A stretch of DNA of 64,000 nucleotides from Persicaria tinctoria (Eukaryota; Streptophyta; Magnoliopsida; Caryophyllales; Polygonaceae), in contig JBANSL010000020.1 of assembly GCA_037127255.1 (NCBI GenBank), forward strand, positions 53,295,098 to 53,359,097, in the 5' to 3' direction. The notes under the pieces were generated by a model that made no database searches, was not told where the DNA came from, and saw only the letters and a program-made list of their open reading frames with translations. Shown here piece by piece: positions 24,703-36,100 of the stretch (positions are counted from its first letter, which is position 1; each line of letters begins with the position of its first letter). Position numbers and translations under genes: made by a program.

Positions 24703-26325
24703 ATCTCCCTTTCTTGAAAAGGATTCGTCCTCGAATCCAAGGTCGCATAAGATTCCTCAAATGCATCCACATGAGCTCCTGGATCGAATACCACATGTCC
24801 ATGGAAACTCATCTCAAGGCCGATTGTTGTAGGGATTGAACACTCCTTGATGGTTATTGTCTCATCTTCTTCTACAAAATCAAGATAAGAAAATTGATTA
24901 GTGCATAATTCATATGTCACATCATCTTCAATATGCTCTAGCGTAATATGCACTTTAGATTGGTTATTCATCTCTAAGTTTCCATCCAATGCTAGCAAGT
25001 TTTCTTCCTTTTTCAAGGCTGAATTTTCAATTAATTCAAGGCTAGCAATAGTAGAAGAATTTTCACCATCAATGATCATATTAGAAACTTTGCCTTTTTC
25101 TAAGCATGTAGTATGACACAAATCTTCTCTTTGATTATTATCACAAGGCATAGGTTGAACACCTAAAACTTTACTATCAATCAAAGAATCATCATGCTCG
25201 GATTTAATGCAAACATTATCATCACAGGCAAGTAACTTAACATCCTGATCATTATTAACAAGCTTATCATTTTCACCACTAGAATTTTCATATTCATTTT
25301 TGCCTAGGTGGTTAATTATGAAAGTCTTCTTATTTGGGCAATCCTTCATAATATGTCCACTACCTTGGCATATAGAGCAAGGAATGTACATAGGTTTAAG
25401 AGTAGAAGAGTTAGGATTACTCCCTTTAGGGCCAGTAGATGCCCCAGACGATTCACGTCCATTCCATGGCGATTTATCCTTGTCGAGGGGCTGCTGGGGT
25501 GCTCGACATTCATCTCTTCCCCGGGGCTGACTTGGTCAATCCCTAAAGCCCATTTCCGACCTACCTTGGGGTTGCTGCACATGGTCTTGGCGCCACCTTT
25601 GGGGTTTCCCACTCGACATTCTACCACCTTGGTTCCTGTATCTAACATTCCTTTCTACTTTCATAGCTAAATGTAAAAGTTCAGTAGGCGTAGAATAAGA
25701 AAAGTAATCAATTTCATGAGTTAAGGCGGGGTGCAATATTCTAAGAAACCTAGCATTTGTATCTTCATAGTGTTCAACTACATTTTCTCTAGCCATGGTT
25801 TCTTGCATTGCATTAAAGGTTTCCTCAACAGTTTTGCTACCTTGCTTAAGATTTTCTAATCGTTGTCTAAGCTCGCTAGCATAATGTGGAGGAGCAAACC
25901 TACTTCTCATAAGTGCTTTTAATTGAATCCAAGAAGCAACAGGTGCATCAAGGTTTCTTCTTCTTTCTTTAACTAAATTATCCCACCAAATTAAAGCAAA
26001 ACTTTGAAATTCTAGGGAAGCTAGTTGCACCTTTTTATGTTCAAAGAAGTTATGACAAATCCATATTCGATCCATTTTAGTTTCCCAATCAATATATGCA
26101 TCTGGATCGGTGGTACCATAAAATTGAGGGATCTTTACCTTTACCTGACCTATGCCATCTTGCGCAGGCTCTCTAGGTGCTCGATATTGGTATCGACCTC
26201 CTCTATCACTTCGTCTAGGACGTTGCTCCCAATGATCATCCTCTTGGAAGTCGTCTTCGTCCTCTGAGAAGTAGTACTTTTCTTGTTGCCATCGTCCTTT
26301 CCCTCGTCCCTACATATTAGCCATC
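24402..26325 (-). pseudogene. Retrotransposon gag with protease remnant, interrupted by stops
   Basis: One minus-strand frame from about 26325 to 24402 broken by a TAG four codons after the first ATG and a TGA at 25536-25538. In order: an Arg/Glu-rich N-terminus; a retrotrans_gag capsid domain (near IPQFYGTTDPDAYIDWE, then LEFQSFALIWWDNL and LKQGSKTVEETF); a CCHC zinc knuckle (C-x2-C-x4-H-x4-C at CSICQGSGHIMKDC, after 25391); and a degenerate aspartic-protease start (VSNMIIDGENSSTIAS). The frame then jumps to what looks like a polyprotein tail (LDSRTNPFQE) and runs into the 3' LTR. RT and integrase appear to have been removed by one internal deletion. Family names come from motif recognition. 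Confidence 0.8.
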
Positions 26326-26527
26326 ACAAAACAACAAACAAAGAAATATGTAAAAGTTAGAAAAATATAAACAACCTTACAATGTGTTTCGCTCACACTC
26401 CCTCTCTAATTGGTATGTCACACTTGTTGGGGCAATCCGCTTTGGGCAAATCAATACTCAAGCAAAAACCTAACAATCAAAGTATATATGAGAGAATATG
26501 AAGGAGAAACAACACAAAGAGATCTCG

Positions 26528-26845
26528 GCAAAGGACTGCAGAGAACTCGACACAAGCAATACTACTCGATTCAAGCTAAACAGCACTCGATATAGCAAGA
26601 ATCAACTCGAAATAGGCAAAGGAATACTCGACAGTGGGAGGAGAGTACTCGACGCCAACAAGTAACACACAACAACACTCGAAACTGGACAGAAGTGCTC
26701 GACAGAATAAGGAGAGAACTCGACAGAACCTGGCACTCGAGCGGCACTCGAGAAGCACTCGACCAGAACAAACGGAACTCGACCAGCACAAAAGGCACTC
26801 GACCAGAAGAGAAAAGTGCTCGACACAGCCTCAAATAACTCGACA
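26528..26845. repeat. Interspersed ACTCGA motif array
   Basis: About sixteen copies of (A/G)CTCGA, often followed by C, are spaced 10-30 bp apart between the gypsy primer site and gag. The motif also recurs in the LTRs. Role unknown; it could be a packaging or dimerisation signal. Confidence 0.6.
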
Positions 26846-27756
26846 AGAAGCTGTAAACAAAAGAAAAATAAAAGAAAACTAAGAAAGTATGGAAATTTAC
26901 CTATTTTGATTGAAAATCTTTAAGTTAGGATGTTGTAGTTGCAAGGTAGGGTTTCAATTTTGTGAAGGTATGTGTTTGATAGGAAGGGCTGTCGATATAG
27001 GGCTGTAGAATTCACCAAAGTGTGTCCTCGGAGCTTTCTTGCACTAGATAGAACAACTCTTTTTTTTTTTTGACTTACTTTTGCCCCTAGTGAATTTTAT
27101 CCTCCTAGGTCCAAGTATGTATGTCTTTTCTTTTTTTTTTGAATTTTCGAAACTGATTTTTTTTTTTATCTAATGCAAGAAAGACACAACTAGGTATGAA
27201 GGACTCGAAAATTTGATGGTAATGGTGATAAAAGATAAAATTATAGCCCTAAAGATAAATAAATAGACAACCTTTGGATAAAATAGGAAAGTGGATATAT
27301 CTTAGCCTTTAATTAGATAGTTGATAGATATAATAGGATTAAATCTAGCAACTTTAAATCTGATTTTTATTAGGCAATAGATAAATGGAATTAGATATAA
27401 GGTAAACCAAAATTCCCAAAGATAGAAAAGGATAGAAAAATAACAAACTAGGGTTTCTTGTGTTTATGTGATGCCGACCAAGCTGTGACTATGGGGACAA
27501 GGGTATTGCCGCCGGCTTAGGTGCTGCACAAGGGGAATTGCGCACCACTTTGGTCGACTCCACGGTCTCGGCTAGGCTTTGTGTTTAGGCTATGCAACCG
27601 CAGACAATCACAAACTTCAAGATTAGTGCAATAATCAATAAAGAATGCAAGAAGTAAATAACCAAATAAAGAACTGACTCTATTTTTGTGTTTTTGTGTT
27701 TAGGAAAAGAAAAAGACTCAATCTTGACGTCGGAAACCTAAGCTCTGATGCCAATT

Positions 27757-28805
27757 TGATACGGGGTTAGCCGTGAGATGGCCCGATCTTCGACAAATAA
27801 GCAAGAAACTAAAGAACGGAAGCAAGAAACAAGAAAGACTCAAATAAACAAGACGACGCAGCAAAGCAACTATCAAGATTCGACCAAGAAACCTCAAGAT
27901 CGATCAAGAACAAGGCAAGACTCGACAAAGAAAGGACTGACTCGATATCGACGAAACAAAAGACTCAAAGACTCGAAATTTCAGATGCAAGAATTGAAAG
28001 ACACGACCGATAAGGACTGAGTCGATCTATATAGAACAAGATAAAGACCCCAGGCCTCCTTAGAGGGTAGGAACCAACACCAATGACTATATAACCCGCC
28101 TCTGCAAACACAACCAAGCGGACAACTTGGAGGCACAAGGAGGGGGCTTGTGGATACTCGATCACCAAGTCTTGCGAAGTTGATGAACACAAAGCAAACC
28201 AAGCTAAAACGATACCAATTCGCAACTGAAGAGCACAACTCTATTCAATCGACAACCACTCATTGTGTTTCCACACAAAAAGCGAGTTTTTCTATTCATT
28301 AAGTTCCTCCTGAATTCAATGGGAGATAATCGGCATATATAGCCTTACAAGGGCTGCTGGGCCGATTTTAATAAAAGAAATAATAAAACTAATCAACTTA
28401 AATGAATTAAATAAATAACCTCTAAAGTTTCCTAAAATAACTTAAGTAAAAGAAATACTAAAATAGGAAATAAATATAATGTTCCAAGACTTAATAAAAT
28501 CCCGTCAAAACCAGCGACAGCTCAAAGAATGTGGATTTCGGCCAAGCTCTAGGTCGAATCTGGAAAAACCTTCAACAGCAAAGTTGTAGATCTCTTCGTC
28601 CTCGTTTCAACAAGGTATGGCACGCCTCAATCCGATTAATATTGAATCCGTACGACCCATTTTACAGAGACGTCGAAAAGCTGTCAAAAGTCTGAAAGAG
28701 TGTAAAACGCCAAGCTTCCACCTTTGGACCTTCTCCCATGGTGGAGCCTTCTTCTTCCTTTTTAGAAAGACATCATCCGAAGGTGTCTTGGATGGTCCCA
28801 AATCA
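27757..28805 (-). repeat. 5' LTR of the gypsy derivative
   Basis: 1049 bp, partner of 23653-24702. The primer-binding-like sequence lies directly left of 27757. Confidence 0.87.
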
Positions 28806-29534
28806 ATCTCAAGTGATTTTAGTATTTTAATCCCTATATAATGTTTAAAATATATTATCATTAAGAAAAATCAAAATAAAAAAATACGTATTTAAAAGAA
28901 AAAAAAGGCACTGATTAATAAAAATTTCAAAATAAAAGCGAAAACATTATTTATTGCCATCAAAGACTACCCAATAGGCTTTATATTTATTTATAAGAAA
29001 AGAAATTGATTAAGTATTAATTATATTTAAGACCAGGTCATGTTCGTTGTCTTTACTTGGAGCTCTTGTGATATGTGAAGATTTTGAATCACTGATAAAT
29101 CATTCCGAACTTCTTTATATATTCGATGTGAGATGAAGTGTTACAATCTCCCCCCAAAGAGACTGCCTTGTTGGGACACTTGTGCTCCAGCCATCGGTCT
29201 GGCTTATATGTTGGATTTTCTGGTTGGGTCCAACAAGACTTTCTTCCTAATTAACAAACCAATTGTTAATGTGCCTTGAATTATCGTTGACCGACGACTT
29301 ATCGGGGAGTCTGCCCTCCAGCAGTGGTCTCATTGGGGGGCTCCGTCTCTCGGACCTTCTTATTATAAATCACTTCGAACCTCCTTATTATATTTTACGA
29401 GGAATGAAGCTAGTGTTACACTATAGACTATGAATGTTATAATTTATATAAATCTAAATTATTTAAGACTATGAATGTTATAACTTATATACATCTACAT
29501 TATTTAAAACTATAAAATTATAAAAATATAAATT

Positions 29535-30200
29535 AAATATCTAGATTATTATTAATTTTACGCTTCTTACCACAAATAGGACCACCACTTGAAGGATGGA
29601 ACACGGTTCCGTAAACATAGAATTCGATGGCAATTTGAAGAGCATCTTCATATGCCATATTCTTATTGAACTTCCCTCTAATAAAACCAATAATGAATCA
29701 TGTTTAGGTAAAGATATAAAATTGAAGACATAATAAATCAAGTTTGTGTAAATTAAAAGTATAACAAACAAGAAATAAAATCGGTCATACTTTCCATATT
29801 CCAATTCAACAGCTCTTTGTTTTGCATGATCTTCTCTTGAGCCAATTGCGTTAAAATCTTCTTCATAATCATCGCATTCGATATTCTCGAATGAAGTCTA
29901 ATTTGGCCTCACTGTACCTACCTAAGCATGTCGGTACCAACCCTGGTATGTGTCATAAGCTAATCGAGTATTGTTTAAAATACTTTTTAAGAAGGTCACC
30001 ATTGTTGGTGAGAGGATGCTTCTCCATGATATCGTGAACATCGTTGACACTTTCACACGGGATTATGTAGACCCAAAGATCATTCATATCAATCATATGT
30101 GATGTACATGTACTACCCCATCCCTGTTACACAATTATGAAATATGTTAAGAAATATGTGTGTTAAAAATGTTATTTTTTATAAAACAAAAAAAAGGAGA
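29535..30200. repeat. 0.67-kb direct repeat, copy 1 (gene-fragment-like)
   Basis: About 95% like 31244-31915. On the minus strand it holds broken protein-like pieces (EDFNAIGSREDHAKQRAVEL, then EDALQIAIEFYVYGTVFHPS before a GTAAGAAG donor), suggesting captured exons of a gene I do not recognise. A frameshift before the first piece is shared by both copies. Confidence 0.75.
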
Positions 30201-31243
30201 GAGAAAAAAATACCATGTATCATAAGTTCGTTCAACATCGTTGTATGGGCCCGTGTATATATTTGACACAATTAGCAGAATGACATGCCGGCGACTCCAA
30301 AAAGACAAAACCTTCCAATGAAGGTCAACCCCGGTCAATTTTAAAATCCGGTTGCCCATTTAAACCACTCTCATTTCTAAAAAAGCTAGCAAAAAAAAAA
30401 AAAAGCAATTATTATTTTTAATTGAGAAATTACAGTAATACTTGTGTGTTTTCAAAATAGTAGAGTTGCATATAAAATTTTTGTTCACCTTTTGTTTCAC
30501 CTCCACATGAGGCTGCATGAATATAAGTATACAACATTATGATCTTGATTCTCCTGAGACACTCATCTCGCTTAATTGTAGTACTTCAGTCCCTATTTAA
30601 TGTTTAAAACTTATTACCATTAAAAAAATAAAAATAAAAATATCTATATAAAAAATTGTACGTGTCATATCCACATCATTCAAGCCTCATCCACATATGT
30701 TTATCTAAGCCTTTACTCAAAGACTTCATCAAGCAAACACATTCTCAAAGACTTCATTAAGCAAACACATTCTCCTCCACCATATTTGTAAAGATAGTTG
30801 TACCATATTTATAAGATTTAATGAAAAAATATGTTAAGAGTTAAATATGTGTGTAAAGTTGTATTTTAAAATGTTTTTAAAAAAAAAACAGACAGAGAGA
30901 AAAAATATCATTTATCAGAACTTCGCTCAACATCATTGTATAGTCCTATGTACAGTTTCGACACAATCAACGCTCTTGTGACATGAGTAGGGTTTGAATC
31001 ACTTATAAATCACTCTGAACATCCTTATGATATCCGATGTGGGATGAGAGTGTTACACAATCTTGCTTTTTAATATATTATTTGGACTTTTTTTATTCAC
31101 ATAATATATCAACGTTTGTATAGACATTGAAAAGAGAGTTGTACCACATTTGTAAGATTTAATTAAAAGTAAAATTTTCTCTTAGAAATGGGAGTAATAT
31201 ATTAAAAGTAAAATTTTAATATATTATTTGGACTTAAATATCT

Positions 31244-31915
31244 AGATTATTATTAATTTTATGCTTCTTACCACAAATAGGACCACCGTACCACTTGAAG
31301 GATGGAACACAGTTCCGTAAAAACAGAATTCGATGGCAATTTGAAGAGGATCCTCATATGCCATATTCTTATTGAACTTCCCTCTAATAAAACCAATAAT
31401 GAATTATGTTTAGGTAAAGATATAAAATTGAAGACATAATAAATCAAGTTTGTGTAAATTAAAAGTATAACAAGCAAGAAATAAAATCGATCATACTTTC
31501 CATATTCCAATTCAACAGCTCTGTGTTTTGCATGATCTTCCCTTGAGCTAATTGCGTTAAAATCTTCTTCATAATCATCGCATTCGATATTCTCGAATGA
31601 AGTCTAATTTGGCCTCACTGTACCTACCTAAGCATGTCGGTACCAACCCTGGTATGTGTCCTAAGCTAATCGAGTATTGTTTAAAATACTTTTTAAGGAG
31701 GTCACCATTGTTGGTGAGAGGATGCTTCTCCATGATATCGTGAACATCGTTGACACTTTCACACAGGATTATGTAGACCCAAAGATCCTTCTTATTGATC
31801 ATACGTGATGTACATATACTACCCCATCCCTGTTACACAATTTTGAAATATGTTAAGAAATATGTGTGTAATTGTATTTAAAAATGTTATTTTTTATAAA
31901 ACAAAAAAAAAGAGA
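31244..31915. repeat. 0.67-kb direct repeat, copy 2
   Basis: Partner of 29535-30200 in the same orientation. The spacer between them (30200-31240) carries further matches to 23480-23652 and to the flanks of the gypsy element. Confidence 0.75.
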
Positions 31916-32743
31916 AAAAAAAATCATGTATCATAAGTTCATTCAACATCATTTTTTATAGTAATGCTTGAAATAGATAATATTGAAGCTTCTTTTGAGC
32001 ATGTGGATCTCCTCGATCGTTCTGAGAATTTCCCATGGTACTTGTGAACTATAATGTTTCTTCTTCGTCGTCGATGATGGGTTTAATAGCAAAGCTAGTG
32101 ATTTTTTTGGAGGAAATTCACTAGTTCGGCTAATTTGAAATTGAAAAAGGGTGTTTTATGTGCACATGCCAAATATGAAATCTTTTAGACTATTGTATTT
32201 ATAATCTATGTTGTCATAGTTGAATAGCAAGTGGATTAATCCTCTTAGGTGAAAAAACATGGATTGAAGGGAACGACAATTCTTTCTATTTACTAATTAA
32301 AAACAGTCAGAAACCTTGGTTAAGCACTTAATACTTTGATACTTTAATATCTCTCTTTAATTAGAAAAAGTCTAATTGTCTATGGTCAATCAGAAAAAAG
32401 TTTCATTTTCACTTAATTATCCATAAACTTCATGATGCTTGTTTTGCTTCTTTTTGTGATCACCATCCCTCCCTATGCGATCAAATGCTTGTTTTTCTTT
32501 TTCCCGCAAGTACACCATTGCTACTTCTGTTATTGAATGGCTTACAAATTCTTGTGTGTTGAGATTTTACTTATTTTAGTTAAATTAGTCTATGCTCAAC
32601 TAAGTTCCTATTTCTTAGTTGTTCTTTGTTTATGTGCACCCGCTCTAGGCTTCAAACATTTATTTTTCTCTTGAAATCATTTTCATTCCATTTTTTGTTT
32701 TTGTTGTTGAAGGAGTAACGAGGGAGAGAGGCTCTCAAAGTAC
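31916..32743. other. AT-rich intergenic, nothing identified
   Basis: No gene, repeat pair or element end recognised. Confidence 0.4.
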
Positions 32744-32860
32744 ACAAAATATCAAAAAACTGTACGTATATTTTACATAAAACTATAAAATACACATACA
32801 AGGTATATGTGTATTTTATAGTTTTATGTAAAATATACGTATAGTTTTTTGATATTTTGT
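32744..32860. repeat. Near-perfect 117-nt palindromic hairpin
   Basis: Arms of about 55 bp with one mismatch, starting ACAAAATATCAAAAAACT and closing with its reverse complement, around a loop of about 7 nt. It abuts the TA repeat in which the big MULE sits. A MITE or a small-RNA foldback are both possible. Confidence 0.85.
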
Positions 32861-32876
32861 TATATATATATATATA

Positions 32877-32935
32877 GGGATTATTTCAAATGTAAAAACT
32901 CCTTATTGTGTAAAATGAGCTTAACGTGTAAAATT
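32877..32935 (+). repeat. Left terminal inverted repeat of the MULE
   Basis: Pairs with the right terminus. The motif TGTGTAAAAT / CGTGTAAAAT occurs twice within the repeat, so the terminus has internal tandem structure. Confidence 0.85.
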
Positions 32936-33161
32936 CCCTTAATTAACATACCCGGACTTGGATTAGCGTTAATTTGAAACGCTGGGCCTGTTTTGCGTTG
33001 GGCTCTATTTTTTTTAAGCTCGTTTCCTCTCTTTCCCTTGCGCTTAGATCATCTCACCAGCTCCGTTCTTCCTTTCTCTCTCTCTCTTTCGCTTTATCGT
33101 TCATCAGTGTCCTTGATCTCCGGTGAGCTTTTTTCGGTGTCTTTGGTGTCGTCGTTTCACT

Positions 33162-36100
33162 ATGTCAAGTTCATCAGTAGGTATGCGCAATGATTCGTTG
33201 TTATTCGCTCCTATTTAAGTTGTCATGTTTGTTAGGGTTTCTATTTACTTCGAACTTGTGCGTTTTTATGTTTTGCCCTTATATTCAACGATTTTTTGCC
33301 TCATTGCTGTTATTTGTGTAATTGTTCTGTTCCTTTTGTTATTCAATCTGTTTCGTTTTGTTATTCCCATGATTTATGTGTTTTTTGTTATCATACTTTT
33401 TGTTTTATAATCATTTATGATCATAAGCGTTTGCTATTCTTAATATTCATTGTGTATTTGTGTTTATACTTTGTTTGTTGTTTGGTTTATGTTTGTTTTT
33501 TGTGTTCATTTATTCTTCTTTGTAGATTTTATATATTTATTGCTAATTAGGCTCAATTTAGTTGTCGTTAGTATTTGTTGTCCGTTTATATTTATCTTTT
33601 TTTTGTTCCTTATAGGGAAAAGAACAAGGTCGAAAGTTGGTGACGAAGCTCTAGCTGTTGTTGCTTATCGTTCAAAACGTATTAAGAAATCTCGGCTCCC
33701 TCGCTCTGTTCCTAAAGCTATTGATCTGGCACGTGATTCTCCTGGGTTTTCTATATCCGATGGGGAAGGGGTGTCACCTGATGTTGAATCACAAGATAAT
33801 GTCCCTCTAATACGTAAATCAAGGGAAGTTGATAATAGTAAATGTTGTTTATCCAAAGATTCTTCTGTAGGCCCTAGTACTGAATTGTTGTCTTCTAATC
33901 CCCACCATAATGTGACTGATGATGTTCCTGTAGCAGCTGATGTTTCTGTTGAGAATGAAGGGCAACTACCTGTTGTAGGAAATTTGCAGTCTGAAGGGAC
34001 TAATGTTCAATCAGTAGCCTCTGATGTGCCCCTCCAAACCACAAATGTCCCCCAAGATGTTGGGGCTGGTGCTGTTTTAGTTAAGAAGCCGAGAGTTAGA
34101 AGGGCTAATCAATACCCATCTTTGAAAACAAGGGCAAATCCTCGTACGTTTGTCTGTGCATTGGGTAGATTTAATGATAAACAAAAGGAGTGTATCAAGC
34201 GAATAGGTTTTGGTTCTTTGTTGGATTTGGAAATTCAGTATCTTCCTCTGTGTCTTTGTCATTGGTTGGTCGAGCAGTTTGATTCCAATCGATGTTGCTT
34301 GGTATTGTCTGATGGAAGTAGGTTAGATATTACTGAGCTTGATGTCCATATTACATTAGGCCTGCCTATGGGCAAGAATTTGATATGTAGGAAAACTTCT
34401 AAAGAGAAGTCAGATGTTCTTACGAAGTGGAAGAGTTTGTTTTCTGTTGGTGATTCCATTAATCCTTCTGTTCTTATTGATCATATGGTTGCCGATGCCG
34501 ATGTTGGTGATAAATTTGTCATCAACTTTATTGTGTTATTTGATTCATTGCTTATGGACAGTATCCAAAATGGCAATGTTACTCACAATTTGGTTAAAGT
34601 CTTATCTGGGACTGAGGACTTCAAAGAATTGAATTGGTGTGCTTTTGTTCTTGAAAGCTTAGTGGATTCGAAAAAAAATTTGGGAGAAGAACAAAACCAG
34701 TCAGTTTAGAGGTCCTATACTCTTCCTCATTGTGAGTATTTGTTTTTACTTTTTTCACCTTCTCATTTTCATTCAATACTTTTATGTTTTGTTAGTACAT
34801 CATCATCTCTTTTGTTTATTATAATTTGGGTTCTTATGTGTTTGTTGTTGGTGTTTGGTTGTGTTTGTTAGCTGTTTTATATTGACAGGGTGAAGTTATT
34901 CTCAAGTACTTCGTCGAGGAGAGTAACTCGGTGTTTCCCTGTTTTTATGGGGATGACATCACCTATGCTTCGGCAGCGCGAAGACGATGATCTTTCCAGT
35001 GGAGGCTTTGGACGTGGCAGAATTGAGGAACGCCAATCTGTTCCTGTATATAACCCTAAATCTCCATGTGCTGCCCCTTCAGCTGCTCCTACTGACAATC
35101 CACAAGTTTCTAGAAAAAAATCATCTCCTATTGAGGTTTCTGCTATTCTTTATTTTAAGTATATTTTTTAACAATATTAATGGTGTTTTGTTTGATTTTG
35201 GTTATCTTTGTTTGTGTGTGTGGTTGTGTGTTTTCTTCCCCTTGTAGAATTTTATTCAATCCTTTGCTCAAAAAACTGCTGCTCTTGCTACTTCCATTTC
35301 TGAGTTTGTTGCTTTGGCTGATAAAATTCCTCCTGAATTTAAAGAGAATGAAATGGTTAAAACCCTCAGTAATGCTGCAAAGAAGCTGATGGGTTTGGAG
35401 TTTGAGGGTGATAAGGCTTCTTCTCCTCCCGTAGACCATTCTAATATTGTCAACCCCCCTGCTTCTGAGTGGATTTCATCCCAAGATCCTTTATGGTCAG
35501 ATCCTGTGTTTTTGGATGCTCTTACACAAATTGAGTTAGCTTACATTAATAAATGTAAGATGCAATCGCCTGGTCAGACTGATCAACCTTTTTGTTCAGT
35601 TGGTAATGTATCTGGGGGTGGGCTTGGTGGTGGTTGTTTTGAGAGTGAATGTGATGCTGGACAGAAGAGTGATTCTGCAGTCTTTAAGGGTAAGGGGACT
35701 ATGCCTATGAACCTTCCTGCTGAGCCATCGTTTGAGATATTTGGTTCTGATCCTGCTTTCCAATCTCAAAAAAAATCTTCTGAAGAAGCAATTGCTAAAG
35801 ATTTTAACAAGTCTGATAAGTCTGCACAAAATGGTTTTGTCTCTGCACACAAGTCCAATGCTGATGCACAAAAAGATATTAGAGATGCACCGTCTGTTGT
35901 CATAGGTGTTCCTGGTGTTCCTTCCTCTGTTGTCAATATTGCCAAAGAATATTCTGGTGGAGTTGCTGCTTCTTCTTTAGGTATATATCAACATCAAGTG
36001 ACATTCAGTGTGCAACCCCTAAAGTGTATAAAAAGAAGCAAAAATCTCCTGTTGTCATGCCTTTACGTAGGTCTACTAGGGGTTGTCCTGCTGATCAAAA

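Larger units (their letters stand above)
23653..28805 (-). mobile_element. Ty3-gypsy deletion derivative, gag only
   Basis: LTRs of about 1.05 kb at 23653-24702 and 27757-28805 are roughly 98% alike by eye. Ends are TGATACGGGG and ATCA. The element reads on the minus strand: a primer site (TTGGCATCAGAGC, close to the initiator-tRNA-Met type) lies just inside the right LTR, and a purine tract (AAGAAAGGGAG) lies just inside the left LTR. The 3.05-kb interior has gag remnants but no reverse transcriptase, RNase H or integrase. The flanks share only ATC, so a clean 5-bp duplication is not seen. Confidence 0.85.

Noticed and set aside
33450..33615. N-terminal hydrophobic extension (membrane segments) of the Ulp1-like protein
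   Set aside because: The T-rich frame is the intron before the TTATAG acceptor at 33615. A short first exon at 33162-33180 joins in phase instead.
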